DNA of 64,000 nt from DSSB01 sp046346845. GTDB taxonomy: Bacteria; UBA10199; DSSB01. The stretch spans positions 1 through 64,000 of the forward strand of contig JAXMHH010000006.1 of NCBI GenBank assembly GCA_046346845.1, written 5' to 3'. The notes below the pieces were generated by a model, which saw only the letters and a list, made by a program, of their open reading frames with translations, searched no databases and was not told the origin of the DNA. Of this stretch, positions 6,926 to 15,218 are shown piece by piece. The translations under genes were made by a program, and so were the position numbers. Position 1 is the first letter of the stretch; the number at the start of each line of letters is the position of its first letter.

Positions 6926-8988
6926 TGCCCGCCTTCCGGCTTTCGCTTCTCGACCTTGTCGAATAGCGGCGGCGGCAGCGGCTCGTAGCGGGCGAACTCC
7001 GTCCGGTAGGACCCGGCGCCGTGCGTCAGGCTGCGCAGGTCGGTGGCGTATTTGAAGAGCTCGGCCATCGGCGCCTCGCCCCGCACCAAGTGCATGTCGC
7101 CATCCTGCTCCATGCCGACGATTCGGCCGCGTCGCGAGCTGAGATCGTTGCTGATGGCCCCCACGAATTCCGCCGGCGTCGACACCTCCAGGTTCATGAT
7201 CGGCTCCAGCAGGATGGGCCGGGCCTCCTCCTCGGCCTTCTTGAAGGCCATCGATCCTGCGATTTGAAAGGCCAGGTCGGAGGAGTCGACCGAGTGGTAA
7301 GTGCCGTCGCAGAGCGTCGCCTTGAGATCGACCACCGGATAGCCCGCCAACACCCCCCGCCGCATCGCCTGCTTGATCCCTTCCTCCACCGCCGGAATAT
7401 ACTTGGAGGGAATGACCCCGCCCTTGATCGCATCCACGAACTCGAAACCCGCGCCCGGCGGCAGGGGCTCTATCTCGATCCAGACGTCCCCGTACTGGCC
7501 ATGGCCGCCGGACTGCTTCTTGTATTTGCCCTGCACCTTCACCTTGCGCATGACGGTCTCCCGGTAGGGGACATGGGGCTTGCCGAGCGTGATCTCGATC
7601 CCGTACTTGCCGCGCAGACGCTCGGTGATCACCTCGATGTGCACTTCGCCCATGCCGGAGACCAGGGTCTCGCCGCTCTCCGGATCGATGTGGAAATGAA
7701 AAGTCGGGTCGTTGGAGGTGAGCTTGCCCAGCGCAATGCCGAGCTTCTCCTGGTCTTGGCGGGTTTTTGGGTGGATCGCCACCGAGAGCACGGGCTCGGG
7801 GAAGGCAATGGCCGGCAATTGGATGGGCCGGGTGGGATCGCCCAAGGTATCGCCCAAACGGGTGTTTTTCAACTTCGCGACGCCAACCACCTCGCCCACC
7901 GTCGCCTCTCCCACCTCCTTGCGCTCCTTTCCTTGGAACAAGAAGAGATGGCCGAGTCGCTCCGTGGCGAGACTGCGCCCATTGCGCAGGTCCTCGCCGT
8001 GGCGCAGGGTGCCGGAGAAGATCTTCATGAAGAAGATGTCGCCGATGCCCGGATCCGAGATCACCTTGAAGACCTGCGCGGCGGCGGACTCGGCGACGAA
8101 GGGCTTGCGCAGCTCCGGTTCGCCGCTCTGCGGATGGACGCCCGTCCGGTCCGGGAGGCGATCGGGGGACAGGACGAGATGGGTGAGGGTGTCGAGCAAC
8201 AGGGTGATTCCCTGGGGCGGGAGGGCGCTGCCGACCAGCACCGGCAGGATTTCCTCGTCCTCGATGTCCTGGATCAGGCGCGGCAGGACGTCGTCTTTCT
8301 TGAGCGCCTCACCTCCGGCCAACCGCTCGAAGAGGGCCTCGTCGGTCTCGGCGATCTCCTCGATCAGGGCGCGTTGCGCGGCCTGGAAGCGCTCCGCCTC
8401 CTCGAAAGGCACCGGGACTTCCACGGCCTGGCCTTTTTCGTAGCGAAAGGCCCGGCCGTCGACCAGGTCGAGCACCCCGCGAAACTCGGCCCCCGCGCCG
8501 ATCGGCAGGCCCACCGGCTGGGCGTGCTTGCTCAAGGCGCGGATCGAGGCGAGGGTCTTTTCGAAGTCGGCGTGCTCCTTATCCATCTTGTTGACGAAAA
8601 AGAGGATGGGCTTTTTATGCCTCACGGCAAGGCGGAAGAATTGCTGGGCGGCGACATCGACGCCAACCGTCGCGTCGACCACGATCACGGCCGCGTCGAG
8701 CATCGCGAGAGGCCCCACTGCCTCGCCGGAAAAATCGGGAAAGCCGGGGGTGTCGGCGAAATGCAGGCGATAGCCCTGCCAATCGAGGCACTGCACTTTG
8801 GAGCTGAGGGAAATCTTGCGCTTGAGCTCTTCGGGCTCTTGGTCGAGGACACTGTTGCCCTCGTCCACCTTGCCCAAGCGGTGGGTCACCCCGGCGGCAA
8901 ACAACAGGGCCTCGGCCAGGGACGTCTTGCCGACCCCCGAACCGCCCAGGAGGGTGAAGCTGCGGATTTTTTCCGGAGAATGGGCCAC
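6922..8988 (-). CDS. Elongation factor G-like translational GTPase (EF-G paralogue)
   Basis: A 688-residue protein with the full five-domain EF-G architecture. G-domain motifs are G1 GGSGVGKTSL, G3 DTPGFPDF and G4 NKMD. Domain II spans about residues 300-390, and domain IV carries SGGHGQYGDVWIEIEPL and the GYPVVDLKATLCDGTYHSVDSSDLAF segment. The P-loop differs from the GHVDHGKTT/GHIDAGKTT of canonical EF-G and matches the EF-G2 group, a paralogue whose cellular role is poorly defined. It is not beside rpsL/rpsG/tuf, supporting a paralogue. Start is GTG 8988 with GGAGG just upstream. Confidence 0.85.
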   Translation of the reverse strand: MAHSPEKIRSFTLLGGSGVGKTSLAEALLFAAGVTHRLGKVDEGNSVLDQEPEELKRKISLSSKVQCLDWQGYRLHFADTPGFPDFSGEAVGPLAMLDAAVIVVDATVGVDVAAQQFFRLAVRHKKPILFFVNKMDKEHADFEKTLASIRALSKHAQPVGLPIGAGAEFRGVLDLVDGRAFRYEKGQAVEVPVPFEEAERFQAAQRALIEEIAETDEALFERLAGGEALKKDDVLPRLIQDIEDEEILPVLVGSALPPQGITLLLDTLTHLVLSPDRLPDRTGVHPQSGEPELRKPFVAESAAAQVFKVISDPGIGDIFFMKIFSGTLRHGEDLRNGRSLATERLGHLFLFQGKERKEVGEATVGEVVGVAKLKNTRLGDTLGDPTRPIQLPAIAFPEPVLSVAIHPKTRQDQEKLGIALGKLTSNDPTFHFHIDPESGETLVSGMGEVHIEVITERLRGKYGIEITLGKPHVPYRETVMRKVKVQGKYKKQSGGHGQYGDVWIEIEPLPPGAGFEFVDAIKGGVIPSKYIPAVEEGIKQAMRRGVLAGYPVVDLKATLCDGTYHSVDSSDLAFQIAGSMAFKKAEEEARPILLEPIMNLEVSTPAEFVGAISNDLSSRRGRIVGMEQDGDMHLVRGEAPMAELFKYATDLRSLTHGAGSYRTEFARYEPLPPPLFDKVEKRKPEGGH

Positions 8989-9146
8989 GTCCGCCTCCGT
9001 CCCGTCATGATAACGCCCGGACCCGGGGCCTCCAAGAAAAAAGGAAGGATCCTTGCCAAGGGGCCTCCGGCCATGCCATCTTGCCGGGGATTCGGGTCTT
9101 TTCCGGCCCGGGGAAATTCCCGGAAAGAAATTGCGGAGTGAAAATT

Positions 9147-9629
9147 ATGGCCAACCTCAAGGAAACCCTCGCGCTGCGCGCCTTCGGACTCTTCAAGATC
9201 CCCCTGCTCTTCTCGGTACGCCCCACCATCATCGAGATCAACAAAAAGCGCTGCGAGGTGAAGATCCCGCTCAACTACTGGACCCGCAACCATCTCAAGT
9301 CGATGTACTTCGGGACCCTGGCCATGGGCGCCGACTGCGCCGGGGGCCTGCTGGCCATGCAGGCCATCAGGGCCAGCAAGAAGAACGTCGTGCTGATCTT
9401 CAAGGATTTCCACGCCGACTTCCTCAAACGCGCGGAAGGCGACGTACACTTCATCTGCGAGGACGGGGCGAAGATCGAGAAGCAGGTGAAAGAGACCATC
9501 GCCAGCGGCGAACGCACCAACCAGACGCTGAAGATCGTCGCCACCACCCCCAAGGTATCCGGCGACGAGCCCGTCGCCAAATTCCTGCTCACCCTTTCCC
9601 TGAAGCTCAAGGGCAAAAAAGGCGAATGA
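9147..9629 (+). CDS. DUF4442 hotdog-fold protein (putative thioesterase)
   Basis: A 160-residue protein of the DUF4442/YiiD-C hotdog-fold family. The family signature is LNYWTRNHLKSMYFGTLAMGADCAGGLLAM, with a VHFICEDG strand further on. Hotdog proteins of this kind are thought to hydrolyse acyl-CoA or acyl-ACP thioesters, but the substrate is not known. ATG 9147 has a good ribosome binding site (GGAGTG, 8-nt spacing) and gives the usual short N-terminus. The stop overlaps the next start (ATGA, 9626-9629), so it is coupled to the HupE/UreJ gene. Confidence 0.8.
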   Translation: MANLKETLALRAFGLFKIPLLFSVRPTIIEINKKRCEVKIPLNYWTRNHLKSMYFGTLAMGADCAGGLLAMQAIRASKKNVVLIFKDFHADFLKRAEGDVHFICEDGAKIEKQVKETIASGERTNQTLKIVATTPKVSGDEPVAKFLLTLSLKLKGKKGE

Positions 9630-10651
9630 AACGCGCGCATTGCGGATGGCTGCTCGCCTTTTTCTGCCTGCTAAGCCTACGCGCAACGGCGCACACCCTA
9701 AAGCTCTCCGATTCCGAGCTGAACCTCGACGGCGCCCGCAGCACCTGGAACCTCAAGGTCCACACCCAAGACTTCATGGTCAAGTTTGGGCGCGTCAACG
9801 CCGAGGCCCTGCGCGCCTACCTGCCCGAACGCCTGGGTGTCACGGTCAGCGGCGTCGCCTGCCGGTTCCAAGACCTGCGAACCTTGCAGGACGAGGCCCA
9901 AGAGGCGACCACGCTCCAATTGAGCCTGTCCTGTCCCACGAGCCCCGGCCCCGTCGCCATCCACTACGACCTCTTCTACGGCGACCCCAGTCACCGGCAT
10001 CTGATGAAGCTGAAGGCCTTCGGCAGGACCTACAGCTTCACCTTCTCGCCAGCCCAGCGCGACGCGCAATTCGGCGAGGGCGGCCTCGGCGAGACGATCC
10101 GAAATTTCCTCCAGCTGGGCCTCGAGCACATCTTGATCGGCTTCGACCATATCCTCTTCGTCCTCGCGCTCATCTTCGGTGCCAAGCGCTTCCGGGACCT
10201 GCTGTGGCTGGTCACCTCTTTTACCTTGGCGCATTCCCTCAGCCTGGCCCTGGCCACGCTCGGGATCGTCTCCCTGCCGCCCACGGTCGTGGAACCCGCC
10301 ATCGCGGCCAGCATCGTCTTTCTCGCGGTGATGGACCTCCTCGCCAGCGGCCCACGCACCCCGCGCGGAATGCTGCTCCTGACCTTCGGTTTCGGGCTCA
10401 TCCACGGCCTCGGCTTTTCCTATGTGCTGCAGGAAGCCAATCTCCAGGCGGGAAATCTCGCCGTCCCCCTGGTCTTTTTCAACCTTGGGGTGGAAATCGG
10501 CCAACTCCTCATCGTCGCCCTCGGCTACCCGCTCACGCTGGGCCTCGCCCGCCTCCTGCGGCAAAACTACCGCTACCTGAAACGCGCCTCGCTTGCCCTG
10601 ATCGCCGCCACCGGCCTTTATTGGTTGGTCGAACGGCTCTTCTTCGGTTAA
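9626..10651 (+). CDS. HupE/UreJ-2 family membrane protein
   Basis: A 341-residue protein. A signal-like segment (residues 5-22) is followed by about 120 extracytoplasmic residues. From about residue 155 there is a block of six membrane helices containing GLEHILIGFDHILFVLALIF, SFTLAHSLSLALATLG, FGFGLIHGLGFSY and FFNLGVEIGQLLIV. These His-rich helices are the hallmark of the HupE/UreJ_2 family, implicated in nickel or other metal transport. No hydrogenase or urease genes are nearby, so the metal is undefined. The start ATG overlaps the DUF4442 stop. Confidence 0.85.
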   Translation: MKRAHCGWLLAFFCLLSLRATAHTLKLSDSELNLDGARSTWNLKVHTQDFMVKFGRVNAEALRAYLPERLGVTVSGVACRFQDLRTLQDEAQEATTLQLSLSCPTSPGPVAIHYDLFYGDPSHRHLMKLKAFGRTYSFTFSPAQRDAQFGEGGLGETIRNFLQLGLEHILIGFDHILFVLALIFGAKRFRDLLWLVTSFTLAHSLSLALATLGIVSLPPTVVEPAIAASIVFLAVMDLLASGPRTPRGMLLLTFGFGLIHGLGFSYVLQEANLQAGNLAVPLVFFNLGVEIGQLLIVALGYPLTLGLARLLRQNYRYLKRASLALIAATGLYWLVERLFFG

Positions 10652-10684
10652 ATTAAGGTACCAGCATCCTATCGGAGGAGTCCC

Positions 10685-11683
10685 ATGTATCAAATCCTGC
10701 TTTGTTCCCCGCAGGGAGATTATCAAGAGACCCAAGACGTCGAACGGCTCCGGGAGGCCATGCGGACCGGCAGCCATTACATCTGGGTCGATATGGAAGA
10801 ACCTTCGGAAGAGGAAGTCGACGTCTTGCTGGAGGTATTTAACTTTCACCCCCTGGCCATCGAACATGTCCTGCTGGGCGTCGGCAGCGCCCGGCTGGAC
10901 GTCTACGAAAAGTACGCCTTTTTGGCCCTCCACCGCCTCTTCTATAATTTCGAGACCGAGACCTGCGAGCGGCGGGAATTCGAGGTCTTCTTCTCGGAGC
11001 GATTCATCGTCACGGTGCACCGCCGAAACCTCAGCCGCACCTTCGCCGCCGCCCGCCAACGGGTACACGACGCTCCCAAGGAAACCCTGGGAGACTCGCC
11101 CAGCTATGTCTTGCTCAACCTGTTGGAGCTGGCGATCAAGGACTACGAGCCGATCATGGAAGAATGGCAGGACAATCTCGAGGATATCGAACAGCAGGTA
11201 TTGAGGGGGGCGAAAGACGAGGTCCTCGACCCCATCCTCAAGTTCAAGAAGCTCGTCGCCAGCATGCGCAAGAGCCTATTGCCCGAGCGCGACGTCTATC
11301 GCCAGCTCGACGACAAGCACGTCCTCCCCTTCATCAAGGCCGAGGCGAGGCCTTATTTCAAGACGGTGATGGAAGACATGAACACCTTGCTCCAAGACCT
11401 GGAATCGCTGCGAGAACACGCCGGCTCGGTCTTCGACGTCTACGCGGCGGTCTTGACCATCCGGATGACCGAATCCTCCAACCAGCTGAACTTCATCATG
11501 CAGCGACTCACCATTGCCGCCACCATCTTCCTTCCCCTGACCTTCATCGTTGGGGTTTATGGGATGAACTTCAACGACATGCCCGAATTTCAGTGGCCCG
11601 GCTTCTACTATATCTTATGGGGGCTGATGATCGCCCTAGTGGTGGGGATGTTGACCTTCTTCAAGAAAAAGAAGTGGATTTAA
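10685..11683 (+). CDS. corA: Magnesium/cobalt transport protein CorA
   Basis: A 332-residue CorA-family channel. A long cytoplasmic N-terminal domain rich in acidic helices precedes two C-terminal membrane helices. The selectivity motif YGMNFNDMPEF lies between them, and the protein ends in the usual basic tail (FFKKKKWI). CorA pentamers import Mg2+ (also Co2+, Ni2+). Start ATG 10685 has a strong GGAGGAG site. A terminator follows at 11725. An MgtA-like P-type ATPase begins at the far end of the window, so two Mg2+ uptake systems are present. Confidence 0.92.
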   Translation: MYQILLCSPQGDYQETQDVERLREAMRTGSHYIWVDMEEPSEEEVDVLLEVFNFHPLAIEHVLLGVGSARLDVYEKYAFLALHRLFYNFETETCERREFEVFFSERFIVTVHRRNLSRTFAAARQRVHDAPKETLGDSPSYVLLNLLELAIKDYEPIMEEWQDNLEDIEQQVLRGAKDEVLDPILKFKKLVASMRKSLLPERDVYRQLDDKHVLPFIKAEARPYFKTVMEDMNTLLQDLESLREHAGSVFDVYAAVLTIRMTESSNQLNFIMQRLTIAATIFLPLTFIVGVYGMNFNDMPEFQWPGFYYILWGLMIALVVGMLTFFKKKKWI

Positions 11684-11724
11684 GGCGACGCCTGGAGAGC
11701 CAAGACCAGCGCGGCTCCGCGCTT

Positions 11725-11748
11725 GGGGGTGATTCCCCCTCATTTTTT
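11725..11748 (+). terminator. Rho-independent terminator after corA
   Basis: GGGGG (11725-11729), loop TGATT, CCCCC (11735-11739), then TCATTTTTT. A second GC hairpin (AGCGCG/CGCGCT, 11709-11724) sits just before it. Confidence 0.7.
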
Positions 11749-11850
11749 GCGGTTTTTTTCCCGCCCGGGCGGCTTGCCCTCCCCGGCCCCTTTCTAAAAA
11801 AATTATAATTTCCAGATAATTAAGAGGCCGTTGCCGCAATGCGTCTGACT

Positions 11851-11867
11851 TTGGCATCCCCTTTGCA
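11851..11867 (+). promoter_or_regulatory. Sigma-54 promoter P1
   Basis: TTGGCATCCCCTTTGCA: -24 GG at 11853-11854 and -12 GC at 11865-11866, exactly 12 bp apart, matching the sigma-54 consensus TGGCAC-N5-TTGCW except for T instead of C. Predicted start near 11878, 66 nt before the ATG at 11944. An AT palindrome (AAATTATAATTT, 11800-11811) about 50 bp upstream is a possible activator site. Confidence 0.75.
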
Positions 11868-11943
11868 AAAGTGTACAGTGCACACTTCCAAACAATACCA
11901 CTCCAGGCGTGTGTTGGGGGCATACCATAACGGAGGTTATGTT

Positions 11944-12594
11944 ATGACCCACTTACCAACGATCCTTACCGCCGATGATTTGGCCGCCCGCGCTCAAGCT
12001 GAAATCGAATCCCTGCCCGGCACTCGCTTGGATACCCACGTCCCCGCGGGAGCGGATCGAGTCGCCAGCCGACTCCACGGACGCCACGACCATTTTCGCC
12101 TCCCCGCACCTTCGCTCGGCGACCTCAGCCGCTCGGGCAGCCACCCCAGCCGCCCCGCCGGTGCCCGCCGGCACGAGCCGGTGAGCGGTGCCTTTTCCTT
12201 CACGGGCTATGTCCCGGTCACGCGCTACCACGGCACGGATCGCGAATACCGCCTCGCCCCCCACTTCGAAGTCGGCGAGGCCCCTCGCACCGAGACCCCG
12301 GGGATCCGGGGCGGCAGCCGCCGCGAGCGCCGTGTCTCCGAATTGCTCACTCAGGCGACCAACTTGATGGGCGGAGCCGAGGTGGACGTTCGCCTTGCCC
12401 GCGCCCCGGGCCTGAGCGCCGAACGCCGCGAAGAAATCCTCACCCGCGCCCGCGAATCCTATGCCAGCGCCGAACGTCTCCTGCGCCGCGCCGAGGGCCT
12501 GGCCCGGGCCGGACGGATTCCCGGCGCGCTGCGCGAGGAGTTGAGCTCGGCGCGCCTGCGTGCGGATACCGCCGAATTCGGGATGCGCGCCTAA
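11944..12594 (+). CDS. Unknown Arg-rich 216-aa protein under a sigma-54 promoter
   Basis: I do not recognise this protein. ATG 11944 follows GGAGG with 7-nt spacing. The N-terminal 110 residues are low in hydrophobics and rich in Ser, Pro, His and Arg (SRSGSHPSRPAGARRHEP), so probably disordered. The C-terminal 90 residues (RRERRVSELLTQATNLM to the end) are predicted helical with many Arg/Glu/Ala. There is no signal peptide or membrane segment. It is monocistronic, with a sigma-54 promoter (11851) and a strong terminator (12616). Disordered Ser/Pro-rich N-terminus and sigma-54 control are shared with the genes at 26232, 31851 and 47504, so an effector-like or secreted role is inferred, not shown. 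Confidence 0.7.
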   Translation: MTHLPTILTADDLAARAQAEIESLPGTRLDTHVPAGADRVASRLHGRHDHFRLPAPSLGDLSRSGSHPSRPAGARRHEPVSGAFSFTGYVPVTRYHGTDREYRLAPHFEVGEAPRTETPGIRGGSRRERRVSELLTQATNLMGGAEVDVRLARAPGLSAERREEILTRARESYASAERLLRRAEGLARAGRIPGALREELSSARLRADTAEFGMRA

Positions 12595-12615
12595 GCCGAG
12601 GTTTCGCCAGCATCA

Positions 12616-12660
12616 ACCCCCGTCGCGGATGTGGCGTCCGCGGCGGGGGTTTTCTTTTTT
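12616..12660 (+). terminator. Strong rho-independent terminator
   Basis: A 14-bp stem with one G-U pair (ACCCCCGTCGCGGA against TCCGCGGCGGGGGT) around a 7-nt loop, followed by TTTTCTTTTTT. It ends the 11944 transcript and lies directly before the PGI/PMI gene. Confidence 0.9.
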
Positions 12661-12717
12661 GGGGTTGCTGGACCGGGGAGAACGGGATATTTTCCGCGCC
12701 CAGAAAGGACCTCGGTC

Positions 12718-13689
12718 ATTTACCAAAGCATCCGAAATTTTCCCCGTCAGTTCCTCGAAAGCTGGGCCATCGTCTCGAAGCACCCTCAATTGGGCCCATG
12801 GCCGCAACGCCCCGGCGCCAAGCTTTTTTTCGCCGCGATGGGGGGCAGCTCGCTGCCGGGAGATCTGGTCAACGATTATTTCGCCGGCGCCTTGCGCCTC
12901 GACCTGATCCGCGACTACGAATTGCCGAAGTCGGCGGGACCCGACGACTTGGTGATCGCCGCCTCCTTTTCAGGAAACACCGAAGAGACTCTGGCGGCCT
13001 TCCAAGAGGGCCTGAACCGCCGATGCAAGGTCCTCGCCCTCTCCAACGGCGGAAAGCTGGAGGGCGCCTGCCGTGCCTCCAGCGTCCCCTGGATCAAGAT
13101 CCCCGATTGCATCCAGCCGCGCTGCGCCTCGGGATATTTTTTCGCCTCCCTGCTCACCCTCTTCCACCGCCTGGGCTTGATCGAGGATTCACCCAAGGCG
13201 CTCTTGGCCGATTTGGAAGAATTTCTCTCCGAAATCCAAGACGAATGCGAGGCCAAGGGCCGGGAACTCGTCGCGGCGCTCGGAGATTGCGTGCCCATCG
13301 TCTACGCTCCCAGTAACCTCGGCGGCGTCGCGCGTATTTGGAAGATCAAATTCAACGAGAACAGCAAGATCCAGAGCTTCTACAACGTCTTCCCCGAGCT
13401 CAACCACAACGAGATGGTGGGCTTTACCCGCCTCCTGATGAAGCCGGCCCTCCTCTACCTCGAGAGCAATTTTATGCATCCTCGCATCCTGCGGCGAATG
13501 GACGTCATGGAGGAATTATTGGGAGGACAATTGCCAGTCTTGCGGGTCAAGCTGCGCGGCGCCACGCCCCTCCGCGAGACCTTCGAAGCCCTCGCCATCG
13601 GAGACTACGCCTCCTACCACCTCGCGCAACGCCATGGCGTCGATCCGACCCCCGTGGAGATGGTCGAGACTTTCAAGAAAAAATTGTAG
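12718..13689 (+). CDS. Bifunctional phosphoglucose/phosphomannose isomerase
   Basis: A two-SIS-domain sugar isomerase interconverting glucose-6-P or mannose-6-P with fructose-6-P. Visible motifs are MGGSSLPGDLVNDYF and SFSGNTEETLAAF (SIS domain 1), then APSNLGGVARIWKIKFNENSK and FPELNHNEMVGF (catalytic Glu/His of the PGI/PMI family), with bact-PGI_C at the end. The start is unusual. The first residues IYQSIRNFPRQF have no ATG, GTG or TTG nearby, but ATT 12718 lies 8 nt after AAGGA (12705-12709). The only other upstream in-frame start, GTG 12631, sits inside the terminator hairpin. I therefore favour an ATT start (323 aa). Next to DUF4301, phosphoglucomutase and ROK kinase genes. Confidence 0.85.
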   Translation: MYQSIRNFPRQFLESWAIVSKHPQLGPWPQRPGAKLFFAAMGGSSLPGDLVNDYFAGALRLDLIRDYELPKSAGPDDLVIAASFSGNTEETLAAFQEGLNRRCKVLALSNGGKLEGACRASSVPWIKIPDCIQPRCASGYFFASLLTLFHRLGLIEDSPKALLADLEEFLSEIQDECEAKGRELVAALGDCVPIVYAPSNLGGVARIWKIKFNENSKIQSFYNVFPELNHNEMVGFTRLLMKPALLYLESNFMHPRILRRMDVMEELLGGQLPVLRVKLRGATPLRETFEALAIGDYASYHLAQRHGVDPTPVEMVETFKKKL

Positions 13690-13700
13690 CCGCATCCCCT

Positions 13701-15215
13701 TTAGGTGTGTTCCGGCCGGAGCAGGTCCTCGACCCGTTTGACGGGCGTAAAGGTCGGGGCCGGCACCTCCACGAAGACCGTGTTCCAGCGCGCCATGCCA
13801 CCGTTCCACAGCCCGGGCAATTCGAGGGCCCTCAACACCTGGCCTTGGTGGGATTTTTCCGAGAGGAAACCGGCCTCGGGGTCGACAAAGTCCGAAAGGG
13901 GGAAAGAACGGCCGCGAAAATCCCGCAACCCGCAAACCAAATCGACCGGGTTAAAGTGAGTCGAGCTTTGGAAGATGCGGGCTTGGTCGGGATCCGAAGG
14001 ATCGACTTGGGCCGATTCGACGATCTGCAGGGAGAATCCGCCCTCCGTCTCCTTGGCCCAAAAGGGCGCGCCGCCGGGGTCGCCTTGGTTGGGGACCATC
14101 CCGCAGACTCGTAGGGGCCGATTGAGCCGTTCGAAGAGCCACGAGCGGCGGGCATCGCCGCTGCGTTCCGGCCAATCGGGAGGCAAGGACGCGGACAACG
14201 CCCCGCTGGCGAAGGCCTCGGCCTCGGCGACTTCGGCCGCCGTCATTTTTCCAGCCTCCAAGCGGCGCAAGTAATGGAAGCAGGTCTCTTGGATCTCGAC
14301 GAGATGGCCGGCCATGGCTTTCTTATAGAGGATGGTGTCGGCCTTTTTGGAATCCGGCGCGACGTTGTCGATGTTTTTCAAGAAGACGATATCTCCGCCG
14401 ACCGCCTCCAGGTTTTGCAGCAAGGCCCCGTGGCCGGCGGGCCGAAACAGCAGCCTTCCCTCCCGGTCCCGGAAGGGCCGGTTCATGGAATCGGCGGCGA
14501 TGGTGTCGGTGGATTTTTTCTGGGTCGAGAGCTCCACCGCGAAATGCAGGCCATCGCGCTCGTGGCGAGGCAGGACCTGGCGGAACAAGTCTCGCACCGC
14601 CGCCTCGTGCTCTTCCGAAACCGTGAAATGCAGGCGGCAATGCCCCTCCGAATCGCAAAGATAGGCCTTCGCCTCCACCAAATGCTCCTCGAAGGGGCTA
14701 CGGCTGCCCTCGGGATAACTATGGAAGGGAATCAAACCCTTCGGCAGGGCGGCGTAGTTCAAGCCGCGGGGTGTGAGCAAAAATTCCAGGATGAGCCGGT
14801 AATGCCCATGCCTCAAGCCGGCCTCGAGGGAATGACCGGCACCCGCCATCACCTCGCGCAAGGCCCCATAAAAGGGATACCGCTCGATCTCGACAAAGAC
14901 GGCGGCGGGGTCGACTCCTGCTTCTTCGTGCAAGGCCTTCAGCCAAGTCTGGAACATCCGGGTCCCCGCCCCGGAGGCCGGGACGAATTTCATGCCCCGC
15001 CCCTTCTCCATCTCAACATCCCAGCGCGCGCCGAGGCGAACCAACTCCTCCGGGTTGAATTTACGGATTCCATCGCCGACCCGGCAGGGCCGGTCGAGGC
15101 GGGCCCAGCGCATGCCTTGGGCGAAGCGTTCCAGCTGCGCAAGGACTTGGCCGGGCTCCATGCCATGCCGGGCAATCTGACGCAGGTCTTCGGGGGAAAA
15201 ATCTGGAACCGCCAT
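13701..15215 (-). CDS. DUF4301 family protein (nucleotidyltransferase-like)
   Basis: A 504-residue DUF4301 protein. The segment MKFVPASGAGTRMFQTWLKAL near residues 73-95 resembles the GxGTRM nucleotide-binding loop of sugar-phosphate nucleotidyltransferases, and later blocks include HFTVSEEHEAAV and a conserved GHGALLQNLE. The family function is not established. The start ATG 15215 lies 3 bp after the phosphoglucomutase stop, so the two genes form an operon. That context suggests use of glucose-1-P or mannose-1-P (inference). Confidence 0.8.
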   Translation of the reverse strand: MAVPDFSPEDLRQIARHGMEPGQVLAQLERFAQGMRWARLDRPCRVGDGIRKFNPEELVRLGARWDVEMEKGRGMKFVPASGAGTRMFQTWLKALHEEAGVDPAAVFVEIERYPFYGALREVMAGAGHSLEAGLRHGHYRLILEFLLTPRGLNYAALPKGLIPFHSYPEGSRSPFEEHLVEAKAYLCDSEGHCRLHFTVSEEHEAAVRDLFRQVLPRHERDGLHFAVELSTQKKSTDTIAADSMNRPFRDREGRLLFRPAGHGALLQNLEAVGGDIVFLKNIDNVAPDSKKADTILYKKAMAGHLVEIQETCFHYLRRLEAGKMTAAEVAEAEAFASGALSASLPPDWPERSGDARRSWLFERLNRPLRVCGMVPNQGDPGGAPFWAKETEGGFSLQIVESAQVDPSDPDQARIFQSSTHFNPVDLVCGLRDFRGRSFPLSDFVDPEAGFLSEKSHQGQVLRALELPGLWNGGMARWNTVFVEVPAPTFTPVKRVEDLLRPEHT

Positions 15216-15218
15216 CGC

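Noticed and set aside
7021..9141. A 706-codon open frame on the plus strand
   Set aside because: It lies antisense to the EF-G-like gene, has no recognisable domain and the low-complexity look of a shadow frame in GC-rich DNA.
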